A stretch of DNA of 64,000 bases, taken from positions 80,485 to 144,484 of the forward strand of contig NMRA01000006.1 in NCBI GenBank assembly GCA_002633005.1, read 5' to 3'. Shown one piece after another: positions 1 to 11,875 of the stretch. This DNA is from Phoronis australis (lineage: Eukaryota; Phoronida; Phoronidae). Made by a program: the position numbers and the translations under genes. The notes under the pieces were generated by a model that had not been told where the DNA came from, did no database searches, and saw nothing but the letters and a program-made list of their open reading frames with translations. How positions within the stretch are numbered: the first letter of the stretch is position 1; each line of letters starts with the position of its first letter.

Positions 1-3000
1 GCGAAGTGACAGCAAACTTTTCTTTCCAAAGAGTGATCCTTCCCAACATATCGCCCACCTGCTATTCCACAAGCAGTATCCCACGACGGTGACCAGTGGC
101 AGTGACGTTGATGACCAGTGCTAGCGACGTTGGTGATGGTAAGCAAGCCGGTGATCCTCATACTTCCATCAATGATTATACAGTGAGCAGTGTCAGTGAT
201 GAGGTGACAAATATTCCCGCTACCAACGATCCCATGACTCTCATGACCAGACCTGTAATCCGCTGATCCTGTGGCCTTTTACTTGTTCTTCAACTAAGCA
301 ATCCGCCACAAACAAATGTCAACATAGCTGGCTTGTCACCAGCCATGGCTGGACTTCAACTCTTGACATTTGTCAGCTGGGTACAACTTTTTGAAAAAGG
401 TACACTTTTCATCAACAGGAGCACCCAAAAGGCATGGGTTCAGTGGCTTCAAACAGAACATGAAGTCTAGCTACAGGGTTCTCCATAAGCAAAAACTCAC
501 ACATAGTAAAAATTCCGCATCGTGTTTTTGTATCCCAATTTGGTTTCTATTAATTCAAAAAACAATTAGTTTAATGTCATTTTCATTTCTTGGGCATGCC
601 GCAGTTATCATCACTGCAAAATAGTCAAAAACAATCACTTCTGTGCTACAGTGTTCCAATCATTTGTTGTAATTTTAACTTCAGCTTTTCAAACATTTCA
701 CAGTTTCCCAACAGGGTGCTCTGCGCTGCGCAATGTTTGATGGGAGAACACTTCTGAATCTCTCACCTAGTCGTACATGAAACATGGCAGTAGGGAATAA
801 AATCTCGCGAGACCGAAATCATGGTTTTGCCCAAGCATCGGATGAGCATGATCGGTATCGAGGCGGAGTCCGATGTTGGTGAAATACAAGGTCAAAGAGC
901 TATGTTGTATCAAAAGATATTAAAATATTTTTTTAAGTAAAATTCATTCATATCCTTCCAAAGCCTTGAAAGTAATAATTTGAGCAAATTTCAAGTATTG
1001 TAACTAAAAATTGGGTTGCAGCTCATTGGATCTTCCGTCCTTTCAATTACAATTTGTAAAAAAGGGACAACATTAATGCCAACCCCCGTCTCAACATACT
1101 TAATTTTACAAGGTGCCTTCAAAGCACCAAAGAGTTAGAGCTCTGCACATGATATTTAAAAAATGGCCACCAAAGCGCCGTCTTCCATCCAATTTTGGCC
1201 AGAAACATAAGGCTTTTTAACATGTCAGGTGAAATTGATGTCGATCATATGGACAGTGTGATCTGAAGCCTGTGAATAACAAACCAACAAAAGCCCAGCA
1301 AGTACAGCAATCTGTGCAGAAAAGAAGCGTCAGAGAAATAAATCTCAAATAACTTGGGAACCTCGGAGCGAGGGCACAGATAGTGTCCCATATTTATTCA
1401 CATCAAATGCACAAAAATCAATCACTTGATGAAGTCATCAGAAAACCTAGAATAACTTAAGAAGCTTAGTAAATAGGAAAAATTACGGCGTATTTCATAT
1501 AGCTCCAGACATGATCACTCTTCATATGAAATTTTAAACATATCAAATTTCAGAAAAGTCTGTCAATGGACCGCAGAGCCAGAGCATCATGACACAAAGC
1601 TGGACAAAATCCGGCCAGACAGTTTTAGTGCGACCATTAGCCAGAGTTAACTAAACATAGTGTGTCCATGAATTATGCATGCCTCAAAGAGGTGAGGCAC
1701 ATTCCTAATATTTTTCCTTTTACAGCCGCTTCAACCTCACACAGTAATGTCAGAAGTTTAGTTCGTGGTTACGCCACCAACACAATTATGCCGGACAATT
1801 AAGCTTCCTCATTACTAACAAAAAATCAACTCCGGAAACCATACTGACTTCTCAGCATCATAAAAGAATATCAAAATTGTAGTCAAATCAGACAACTAAT
1901 GAAGTTTTCAGAATATATACGCTTTTTAATCACAAACTTGACAATAAAATCCCCGTCTAATTACAAATGTGTATTGCAGCGACACTTGCTTATGACATCT
2001 GCTTACTGTATACCCACCCAAGTAATATGAGGACTGTCAATACTGGCCAACACAGGTTGAGTAACTGTCCAGTCAACCTGTGATTCATAAACCAGGATGT
2101 AATTGTACACCACATCTAGGCAAGAATGGAATGCACACCAAATCCAGCCTCAGTTACCACAGCTGATTGGGAGAAACAGCTGCCATCCACCAAACTAGAC
2201 ACCACTACCTAAATAATAGAATTGACCCAGACAGACCCTTCCTCCAGTCAAACTTGGTGAGGTAATCATGTAACAGTACCAGGCTTGGTCCTTCTCATTA
2301 GTAGACATTAGTGGTGGACCTAAGCAGGCGCACAAAACCACAGAATACATTGAAGTGAACATCCATAAGCAGAATGTCAAAGCCATTTTGGGCAGGCAGT
2401 TTGGACAACAGGGTGTATCTGTCATGAAATCCCATGATATATTCATAATATATTTTGCTTAGTGTGTTGCTTTTGATAGTATTATTGATATTATTGCTTC
2501 ATTAGCAGATTGTTGATGTTTACATAAACTTGTTTTGCTTTCAGTGGCCCATCCCAGGGCATCCACACATTAATTTTGATGAACTCTGAAGTAAACTAGA
2601 TTATGTAATGGTCAGTCACTCATGCATGCCTTGGGACAGCTGACCATTACCATATATGGCAAACACAATAGAGTAGTTCTGATGATTGTTGTGAAACTTC
2701 CTAGAGTTGTTTACTGCTATTTCCTTTAGAACCTCGAATCTTGAAGTTAAGTGTAGGCAACCCACACATTTGTAACTAGTATAAATCTTTCACTTAAGAG
2801 TCTAATAAAGACAGTCCTCACTTTGCCACTGTCAGTAGTTGTTACTAGTGTAACTGAGTGTTATACACTTAGTTACAGAATATAACCATTTCACTGACAT
2901 ACAGTGACGTTTCACCCAACACAACGCTGCGGCTACGTTGCACTCTAATCCTCAAGTTATACTACAGTATTCAGCCAAACACCCAACTATAATAAGCACG

Positions 3001-4929
3001 AGGCGTACTGCCATCACCAACAAGTAATGCAAATGCATTCTTCTGTTTCAGCAAACAGAATATTCTTTCAGACTACTTGAACAAAATCCAGCAGTGAATA
3101 AATAACCCGAAAGCACCCCATCTAGTGTTTGGTAATGGAACTAGACTATGTTTTGACAGTGTAACATGTGCTGTTTTTTTTGTATCAACCTACAATTTCC
3201 AATTAAATTTTCAGTCATTCCAGAGCTCGGAAATCATTTCCAATACAAGAGCACATTTTCACGTTTTTTTTTTTACAGCTGTACGCGATTCATCAGATAG
3301 TTACACTTTAGACTTTGAAAAACATCGAAGGCTGGCGAATTTATGTCATATAGGAATTTTTTCTAATCGAGGAGTAAAAATTTATAGAATTTAAACAATG
3401 CAGACTATTTATTCAGCAAACTGTGTAATAAAAAAGTTTACCTATTATGCCTGCATTAGTTAGCAGAAAACGACATGCTTGGTATGGAAAAATCTTCAAA
3501 AAATCTGGAGTTAACGCTGCCGGAGCTCACGAAAAACCATCCATGTCATAATGAAGCGTTTCCTGTTTCAAGGTCTTTATCATAGTCTCTGTTCTACCAC
3601 AACCAGCACAATAGCTAGCTTGCCTGACAAAAAATGAGGACCAGACCACACCTCTTCAATTAGCCAGCATCCTCAGTGGTGTCCCACTATGCTTGTACAG
3701 GGCAGTTCAATGATCATTTGCAAAAGACAGCAACAGAAATCTCCACCAACATCTTTTGTATTTCAAGGAAACTTACAGATGCGCTTATAAGTAGGAACGG
3801 TAGAACTTGTTAGAAACACACATCAGGTAAAAGGAATCACTTCATCCATGATCTTCCCCAGGATTCAGCTACAAAAATCAAAAGACTTTGTTAATAAATT
3901 CTCAATGACCTAAATAAATTCTTTTTCATTTAAGTTTTGGCAGCCATATTTCATTCGGTGACCATTTTGGAAATCAGTGGCCAAACTCCAGGTTACTCAG
4001 TACAGTATTACACTCACAATATCCTCCACAGCTGGCATTCTACATTTCTTCCCACATGCAGCTGCACTAATGACTTGTAAAGCAATTTATTCATGTATTT
4101 ATAGAATCAAACAGCCAATGAGAGACCAGTCACTTATCTTCCCATAGAGTCCAAGAAAGAATGGCAGAGTCCAATAACCAGAGTAGGGGTGTAGTGTGGT
4201 GCAAATAAGGATAAGATTTTCAGAGTTCAGTTGACACATCACAAGCAGGCAAATTAAGATTAACCACCAGGACCAGGCCCTTTTTATCTTGGATCAGAAG
4301 TTTGGATGTAACTAAAACAACGATAGGCACCTAATTGCAAATGGGAGTGAATATATTACAACTCTTGCTAGCTTGATAATTTATCACATTCAGACTTAGC
4401 AATAACTTTCACAAAGAACTGTGAGCAAATTAAAATAAACATATTAGCTAAGGTGGCCTTTTAAAGTTTGATAAAAGAGGCTCCAGATTATCTGATTACA
4501 AACTTTTCAGAGAAGTGAAAAAGTACTCACTCACATACAACATTGATTTTACTCCAGCATTACATTACAATCATGGCTATCCTCAATGTTGGCATCTATT
4601 TAAAGCAGCAAGTCACCTCCTCTCATGTTTCACTTCAACAACCTTACAATCCCTATTGTCATAATGCTCTCATCCATAACATCCTGCACTATGGGATATA
4701 ACACAGATTAAGACCACAAGTTGAATAGATTGAATAATACTCAAATATCACAGTTACAGCTTTGTTTGGCTGGCACAAAAGACTTAATGCCTGCAGGGAC
4801 CAGGGCTGACAATCAAGTGCTTTGGAATAATGAGGTGTCATTCAATTATAGCCAGTCACTTGTTTGAAATAAGATTATCCTGAATGACATGGTGGTATTT
4901 AAACTGCTCCCTGCATGCTCCACTCTTGT
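1..4929. other. No recognised gene
   Basis: AT-rich sequence with only short random ORFs. Apart from the TCTCGCGAGA element and a 12-bp imperfect palindrome at 2850-2876, I see nothing I can support. Confidence 0.6.
803..812. promoter_or_regulatory. TCTCGCGAGA element, possible promoter
   Basis: This 10-bp palindrome is the CGCG motif bound by BANP at CpG-rich housekeeping promoters in animals. About 10 bp downstream an ATG opens MVLPKHRMSMIGIEAESDVG, after which a weak donor (caag|gtcaaa) is possible. No further exon was found, so promoter function is only suggested. Confidence 0.3.
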
Positions 4930-5659
4930 ATATAAGGCACCTAAACTACACAGACTGTTAAACAGTGGTATCAGACACAAAAACACGACTCATGTACCTG
5001 TACACACCCTTCAACGACTCACTTAACGGGATCGGACTCACAAAACACGATTCATTCACCCAAAATACACGATAAAGGACTTACATTCTCGTAGAAACAT
5101 GGCACACGGAACGCCAAACACGGCTTACGGATACAGAATAGAAATCGGTTTCGACAGCTGTGTAATGGGTGCGAGATTAAATATATTTTTTGATCACAAG
5201 TTTGTCGAACAATAAACATTATTTTCATTTAAACTGCTTAATTGTTCTACAATTTTTTGGCATTCAAAAACTTTTAGTAACATCAATTCTCAATTTTGAC
5301 AGTGAGAGTAGCGACTTCCAGTATACCTTCTGCTTTCTTCTCAAAATGACATGGACCGTTCAAACTCCGTACAAAGACCCTCCGCTTCAATTCATTTTCT
5401 GTGTAGCAGTAAACACAACTTCGCGATACTTACCCGGGAAGCCAATGTTTCCGTGACCGTAGTGAACCATTTTTGGCGGTCCGTGTGTCGTGTTTGTGAG
5501 ACTGTGACCATGTATTTTGTGGGAATGAATCGTGTTTTGTGTGTCCGATCCCATGTATGTGAGTTAGTGAGCGGTGTTTGCAAGGACGAGAGTTGTGTTT
5601 TTGCGTCCGACACCGTGTTTAGCAGTCCGTTAATGATGTAGTTTAGGTACCTTGCTATA
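4930..5659. mobile_element. Foldback element with about 210-bp inverted arms
   Basis: The left arm 4930-5140 and right arm 5450-5659 are inverted repeats, about 75% similar by eye. The best block is gggatcggactcacaaaaca (continuing cgattcatt), repeated as the complement of 5525-5560. The outer ends are TATAAGGCACCTAAACTACA and its complement. The 300-bp centre has no convincing ORF; ORFs inside the arms are by-products of the repeat. Confidence 0.65.
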
Positions 5660-5774
5660 GAGTACTGCATAATTTAAATCTTGGACTATAACTAGATCTA
5701 GCTGGTTTCTCAATGGCCAAACCACTATGTAATTGCCAGGGTTCCCACCATCAACCCATTAGTAGCTAACGCAG

Positions 5775-5820
5775 TATATATATACAAATATATAAATATA
5801 TATATATATATATATATGTG
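5775..5820. repeat. (TA)n microsatellite
   Basis: Nearly pure TA dinucleotides, ending in TGTGTG. Confidence 0.9.
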
Positions 5821-6549
5821 TGAGGTCAAACAGATTAATACCAGATGGTCTAGCTGTGATACCTTGTCTATCTGACACAAGAAAAACTAAGAAAAACTAA
5901 CGCAACTCAATGACTGAGACTGATGAAATGGCACCAAACTGATCATGCTCATGCAAAATCTTAATAAACGGACAAGAAAACTTCATCCCGGTAGCCATAT
6001 TGATTGCGGTGGGTTGAGTTTCGTCACAGTGTTATATTTGTGACTAGTTTTTTAACACTGTTCTTTACTCATATGTTCTGAAGATGTGTAACGAAGGTGG
6101 TATTTGCGCGACAGCAGATTCGAAACGCAGGACAGTCCTGATAAAAGAGGAAGGCTGACAGCTATGAAAAGTATTGAAATTGTATTTAAATCAAATATTT
6201 TGTCACAAGGTTAACAAACCGCACTTGTAACATAATTATGTCATGCAAAATCATGCCATCTTAAGTATATTTACTTGTTATACAATTTGCAAGTACAGTA
6301 ATTGGTTTGTAACAGAATTGACAGTGCTGTTGTATTAAATGATAGGAAAGCTTTGATGATGATCTGGTTGGTCTTCGGATCTGTCATACCAGTAGTTACA
6401 CAAGAATTATCAACATAGGATAATCTAGCTGGAACCCCTGGGTCTGTCAATATAGTGCAGCAAGGATTATCGACATTACAGATTTGAGGATAAACTAACT
6501 GGACCTTGGTATGTCACGGTGATAGTTACCCAGGAATTATCAACATCGC

Positions 6550-6641
6550 CAGAATGTTCACCAAGAGTGTTCACCGCGAGAGTGTTCCTCGCGAGAGTGT
6601 ACACCGCGAGAGTGTTCACCGCCAGAGTGTTCACCACGAGA
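6550..6641. repeat. 15-bp minisatellite
   Basis: About six copies of CGCGAGAGTGTTCAC with small changes (cgcgagagtgtacac, cgccagagtgttcac). Confidence 0.8.
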
Positions 6642-7774
6642 CATGATAATAATCATTATATAAAAGGCTAACTCTATGACAGAGACACACCAAGAAGACC
6701 TACAAGACCAGACCGAAAGTAGCAGACCGAAAAGATTCAACCACAAAACAACAGAGGTGCTAGAAAGATGACATCAGACAAGAAGCCACGAGTAACAACC
6801 TGATGCTTGGACATTTTAGTGCGGGCATTGGTCTGCATGAGCCTGTCAGTCAATTCCAAGGAGTTTGGTGATTGCTCTAAAGGGTTAGTGTTAGTGTGTC
6901 TCTTGATGCGATGGTGTGTGCGGTAGCAAGCGGTAATTTAATTGGCACTGTAGATCTAGCTTCTTCACCAGAATTGATATCTCGTCTTAGTCAAATAGTC
7001 ATCAGTAATCTAATTGTTTGTTAATCACAACACGGCCAACCAAGAGGTATCTATTTGTCAAGGCATACGTTGTCGTATTTGCTACCGCGTGTGCAGCATC
7101 TGTCGGCCGCAACACGCAACGTTATACCACGCTCTTCCCCGTCACCTCAAAATGCACAAACTCAGAATTAGGAGAACAAGCAAAAATACAACTTGGAAAT
7201 CTGAATAAATTATGAGATCGGGTAGACATTTTTCAATTGATCCAAGGGCCGACATCAGGACACCTGCCAGCCTTGCATAGCTTGACGCAGCAATGTGTTG
7301 CGTAATGGTAATGGACACCAAAATTCTGCCATTTGAAGGAATAGAATAGGTATGTGTAATTTTTAATAATGGAGACCGCGGCATGATTTCTTTGGTCGGC
7401 AACCGCTGAACCCAGCATTATCCACGGAAAACTAGGTCGCAAGCTCGTCACATAGAGACCGGAATATAGGCATATCGATTCTTCACTTTATTTTTCTCTC
7501 CTATGATCAAGATAATGTCAAACATTTATTACTAACCAGCTTACGCCCGTCGCATGATCTCACAAGTTAAACAGTATCTTGCGACATCATTTTTCATTTG
7601 GCAAGCTGGGATTTTCGATACGTCGCATTTGGCAAGTGGGTGTTAAGCTCAATTAAGGGCCTAGCACTGGTCAGTTTTGTGCAAAAAAATTGTTGCATTG
7701 TGCAAGGATGGTTGCTCATGTAAGAACTATAATTTAAAGGATAACTGGTGGACTTAAAATGATACTCAATCTTA

Positions 7775-7835
7775 CTTTGGTGATTTCAACCAATCCTTGT
7801 TCTGTCCCCAGCTAATGCACCAGGGGTGTTCCATT
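7775..7835 (+). repeat. Interspersed repeat shared with 43520
   Basis: gatttcaaccaatccttgtt, then ctgtcc-c-gctaatgca occurs again at 43522-43556. Short and of unknown family. Confidence 0.4.
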
Positions 7836-8309
7836 TGTGTGATAAAGCACGTAGAAAATAAATCTGAAACTAAATAAGGCGATCCAGATCCGCCCAAGGA
7901 CAGAAATGTAGAATATAAATAGGTAAATAAACAACAAGAATGGATCAACTGAAATTTTCGGATGTAATAACGTCCTTTGTCAACAGAAACAGAAATGGAA
8001 ATAAAGTGATAAAGCAGGATTCAAACTAAAGAACATATTCCCAGAATGTTTATTACAATAAAAATTCTCCACTTTGGCAATCTCTAAAATTTGGGACACA
8101 GAAATTCAATCTGAATTTGTTTTTTGGGGGGTTGCTGAAGATTAGGACACAAAATTTGATCAACTAAAACAAATGGACAGAGAAATAACACCCATTGCAA
8201 CTGCTGTCTATTTGTCAATATATCCCAACTTTTAATTTCATTAAAAACACGACTTTGATCTGTTTTTACTAGTTTAATCTCAGTTCTTTCCAACTCTCTA
8301 AATAGAGAT

Positions 8310-8715
8310 CTTGTCTTTACATCCGGTTAAAGATGGCAGAAATATCGGCCATTGCGCATGCGCACCTCAATTTTCTGACTAAAACGCTTTGCCCTGTGCA
8401 GGGCACATTCTATGACCAATTGCTTCAAAAATTTTCATTTCTTAGTTTCCTGTATTATCAAAGGCTGATCAACTGGAAGTTGTTTTCAAAATGGCAGATC
8501 TGATACAATTTCAGCCTTTTCATTCGTGCTGGGGTGCCATTTTGAACGGGAAGAGCAAATGAACAAATTTTGGCATGTGGATTCTTTGAGGTATAATCCT
8601 TCGAATAACTTGTTTCAGTTTTTTCTCAGATTTACCGTTTTTGAGTTATTTGACTTTCAATTTAACAAAAATGCAACGTTTGAAATTCTTCGGAAATTTT
8701 ACGGAATTTTGTGAA
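8310..8715 (+). repeat. YY1/NRF1-site repeat, copy 1 (partial)
   Basis: Shares with the two copies downstream an aaagatggc-agaaatatcgg block, the palindrome GCGCATGCGC (8354-8363), a ctgcaGAGGGC-like block and a ttaccgtttttgagttatttgactt end block. Confidence 0.65.
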
Positions 8716-8719
8716 ACTA

Positions 8720-9088
8720 CCCGGGTGAGAATTTTACACGTTTGACACGCTTTTGAGCGTGTCAAACGTGTCAGACGTGTAAAAAAACGTGTAATACGTG
8801 TCAAAATTGCCACGTTAATGTGTAAAACGTGTAAAAACATGACACGCTAGCCTGTCAAACGTGTAAAATTTGCCACGTTAGCGTGTCAAACGTGTAAAAA
8901 TTGACACGCTAGCGTGTCAAACGTGTAAAATTTGCCACATTAGCGTGTCAAACGTGTAAAGTTTGACACGCTAGCATATCAAACGTGTACAATGTGACAC
9001 GCTACGGTGTCAAACGTGTAAAATTTTGACACGCTAGCGTGTCGAACGTGTAAAATTTTGACACGCTAGTGTGTCGAACGTGTAAAAT
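8720..9088. repeat. 31-bp satellite with an internal palindrome
   Basis: Roughly ten units of 31-32 bp, typical unit gcgtgtcaaacgtgtaaaat plus ttgacacgcta. Neighbouring units create the 16-bp perfect palindrome GACACGCTAGCGTGTC. The first units are more diverged. No spacers are unique, so this is a tandem satellite and not a CRISPR. Confidence 0.8.
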
Positions 9089-9324
9089 ATGATAGAACTC
9101 TTCAATAAAGATACAATTTAAATAGGCTTGGCAGTTCTGAAAAGGCCACTGGGAGGTAATCACCCAATTTGAATGATTAAACATGTTCCCTCAATAACAT
9201 CAAAGAGTTTGCAACAAAAGTTTTCACTGCCTATTGAAATATCCAAANTTGCTCTGTAACTAAGTTTTTTTTTTTTTTTACTTTGCGGAATTCTTTGAAT
9301 TCCGTCAAGTATGTTGGTCTGACG

Positions 9325-10110
9325 GGAAGTTTTTTTTTTGTTTGTTCGCTCTCTACAGGTCGCAATTTTGGTCCGATTTTCACGAAATTTGCACACAACG
9401 TGTAGATCGGGAACTGCTAGAAAGCTATCGTTTTTGGTCATGATCGGATACAAAATGGCGGACGTGGCGGCCATTTTGTATCCGATTTCACAGTCAAATA
9501 CTCGTAGAGGCCGCATTTTTCGACCTACATGGCTGAAAATCGAATATACTAGAACGCATGTGCTACAATTGTGCAGAAAATCATTGACTTCCAGTTAAAG
9601 ATGGCGGAAATATTGGACGTGGCGCATGCGCACCCCGAAATATGTCTAAAAACGTTTTCTCCTGCAGAGGGCGCAATTGCAAACCAATCACTTTCAAACT
9701 GGTCACGTGTTTGTTGAGTTTAATAAGCTTTTATAAAAAATTATTGGACCGGAAGTCACTTTCAAGATAGCGGCTGTGGCGCATGTTCACACGGTTTCAA
9801 TCGCTCTGGTGTCGCATTTTTAACGGGACGAGTAAATGACGTGAATTTTTGCATGTGGATTCCTTGAAGTATGGCCTTTCAAAAAGTCTGCAAGAGCGTA
9901 TTTCTCAGACTTACCGTTTTCGAGTTATTTGACTTTGAATTTCAAAAAAAACGTCAAATTTTCGATTTTCTCAAAACATTTTTGGATTTTTGCCAAACTA
10001 ACACTATATAAAGAATTTTGAACGGGCTTTCAGAAGATATTTTCCATTTGGCGCTACGACGTCTACTTTTTGAATTATTCGAGATTTTTTGTTACCGTTG
10101 TTCCTTCGGT
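9325..10110 (+). repeat. YY1/NRF1-site repeat, copy 2
   Basis: About 780 bp. It carries ATGGCGG motifs at about 9455 and 9601, a related atagcgg at about 9775, GCGCATGCGC at 9622-9631, and the shared blocks tacaggtcgcaattttggtc, acgaaatttgcacacaac and ttaccgttttcgagttattt. The part 9443-9486 is a perfect palindrome with 17-bp arms. Confidence 0.75.
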
Positions 10111-10545
10111 CACACGCAGCTGGCTGGCTTTCAGCTCACTTTGTTTTGGTTATGCCTAGTTGACCCTGACTGACCCAGCCAACACTGTCCTACTCTAAAG
10201 CATGCCTCGTCTGTAATGTTGCGCCATCTATTGTTCTTTATTGTAGTTGATTGTATGCTCTATCAAAGTACGTAGAGTTGTGGACGGGCTTTCAGATGAT
10301 ATTTTCCATTTTGCGCTACAACGTCTACTTTTGAATTATTTGAGATTTTCGAATGCCGTTGTTTCTTCGGTCACCTATGAAAGAACGCAGCTGGCTGGCT
10401 TTCAGTTCACTTTATTTTGGTTATGCCTAGTTGACCCAAACTGACCCAGCCAGCACTGTCCTACTGCAGACTGGACCGTCATGTTGCGCCATCTATTGTT
10501 CTTTATTGTAGTTGATTGTATGCCCTCTATTTGATTTCTTCGCTA
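10015..10545 (+). repeat. Tandem duplication, about 260-bp period
   Basis: 10015-10255 and 10275-10520 are direct copies sharing gggctttcaga-gatattttcc, cgcagctggctggctttcag, ttatgcctagttgaccc and tgttgcgccatctattgttc. A truncated third start lies at about 10597. A related sequence follows copy 3 at about 11420-11530. Confidence 0.75.
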
Positions 10546-10734
10546 GTCACATGAATGTTATTGTGTTTGCCAAAACTACCACTTTAGATAGAGTTTTGAA
10601 CGGGCTTTCATTCTTTATTGTAGTTGATTGTATGCTCTCAATTTGATATCTTCGCTAGTCACATGAATGATATCGTGTTCGTCGTCTTTTCGATTAATTC
10701 CGCCAAGCGTCGCTCCTCCGAGCGCTCTCGTTTT

Positions 10735-11490
10735 TTTTTTGTTTGTTCGCACGATACAGGTCGCAATTTTTGTCCGATCATCACGAAATTTACACAAAAC
10801 ACGTACTTCCGGAAGTACTGGAAGCCTATTGTTTTTCGTCAAAATCGGATCCAAGATGGCGACTGTGACGGACATTTTGTTTCCATTTCAAGGTTCAAAT
10901 GCTTCTGGAGGCTACAACTTTTTACGTAAAAGGCTAAAAATCGGCACAGTAAATGGACCGGAAATTTGCTACAAGTATACCGGAAATTGTTTGCTTCCTG
11001 TGAAAGATGGCGGAAATATCGGCGATCGCGCATGCGCACCTCGATTTTGGCCTAAAACGTTTTCTCCTCTAGAGGGCGTATTATAAGACCAATTCCTTCG
11101 AGTTTTTACAGGTATTAGTTTCTCATAACATGCTATTATACAAAGCCGAAAAATTGGAAGTTGCTTTCAAGATGGCGGATCTGGCGCATGTTGACCCATT
11201 TTCAGTCGTCTGGAGTGCGATTTTAAACGGGAAGAGAAAAAGACGTGATTTTTTTGCATGTAGATTCTTTGATGTATAATCTATCTAATGGCCTGTAAAA
11301 ATTTTTTTCTCAGACTTACCGTTTTCGAGTTATTTGACTTCGAATTTCTTTAAAAAAACGTAAAATTTCATTTTTTTGGAAAAATTTACGGAATTAGGCG
11401 ATACCATCAGTTTAGATAGAATTTTGAACGGGCTTTCAGAAGATGTTTTCCATTTTTCGCTAGGGCATCTACTTTTAGAGTTATTTGAGA
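10735..11490 (+). repeat. YY1/NRF1-site repeat, copy 3
   Basis: The same order of blocks as copy 2: acaggtcgcaatttttgtcc, aagatggcg motifs at about 10853, 11005 and 11171, GCGCATGCGC at 11028-11037, agagggcgtat and ttaccgttttcgagttattt. ORFs of 86-139 codons across it are repeat-derived and not credible genes. Confidence 0.75.
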
Positions 11491-11627
11491 TTTTCTGATA
11501 ACGCTGTTCCTTTGTTGAGCGCTCTTGCTGCATTGATGTTGGTTTATCTTCTATTGAACTAGACTGTAGACTATTTCTTATTGATTTATGACATCTAAGT
11601 TCATCATATGAATGTTGTGATGTTGTT

Positions 11628-11875
11628 CATCATCGCCACCACCATCGTCATCTTCGTCATCATCGTCATCATCTTCGTCATCATCTCCGTCGTTGTCTTT
11701 TCCGTTAATTTCGCCAAGTGTCGCACAAGACTGTTGCCTTTTTCTTACTGATTTCGGACTTCTACGTTCGTCATGTGTATGTTATTATTACTTCTTTTGT
11801 TTATCCTCGCCACCATCGTCGTCATATTCGTCATCTTCGTCATCATCTTTATCATCATCTTTTTGGTTAATTTCG
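11628..11875. repeat. Trinucleotide (TCATCG)n-like tracts
   Basis: Two imperfect ATC/TCG tracts (about 11628-11700 and 11808-11865) joined by copies of a ttaatttcgccaag-t-gctcc block also seen at 10690. Acidic or serine-rich ORFs here are microsatellite artefacts. Confidence 0.8.

Larger units (their letters stand above)
5821..8309. other. No recognised gene
   Basis: Outside the 15-bp minisatellite and the short repeat at 7775, only short ORFs without similarity to families I know. Confidence 0.55.

Noticed and set aside
5351-5670. Overlapping 92- and 96-codon ORFs
   Set aside because: They fall in the right arm of the foldback at 4930-5659 and lack any conserved motif.
8720-9088. CRISPR-like array of 31-bp repeats
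   Set aside because: No unique spacers; the units are directly adjacent and the genome is eukaryotic.
10615-11086. ORFs of 86-139 codons on both strands
   Set aside because: They lie entirely in the YY1/NRF1 repeat, overlap each other on opposite strands and show no domain.
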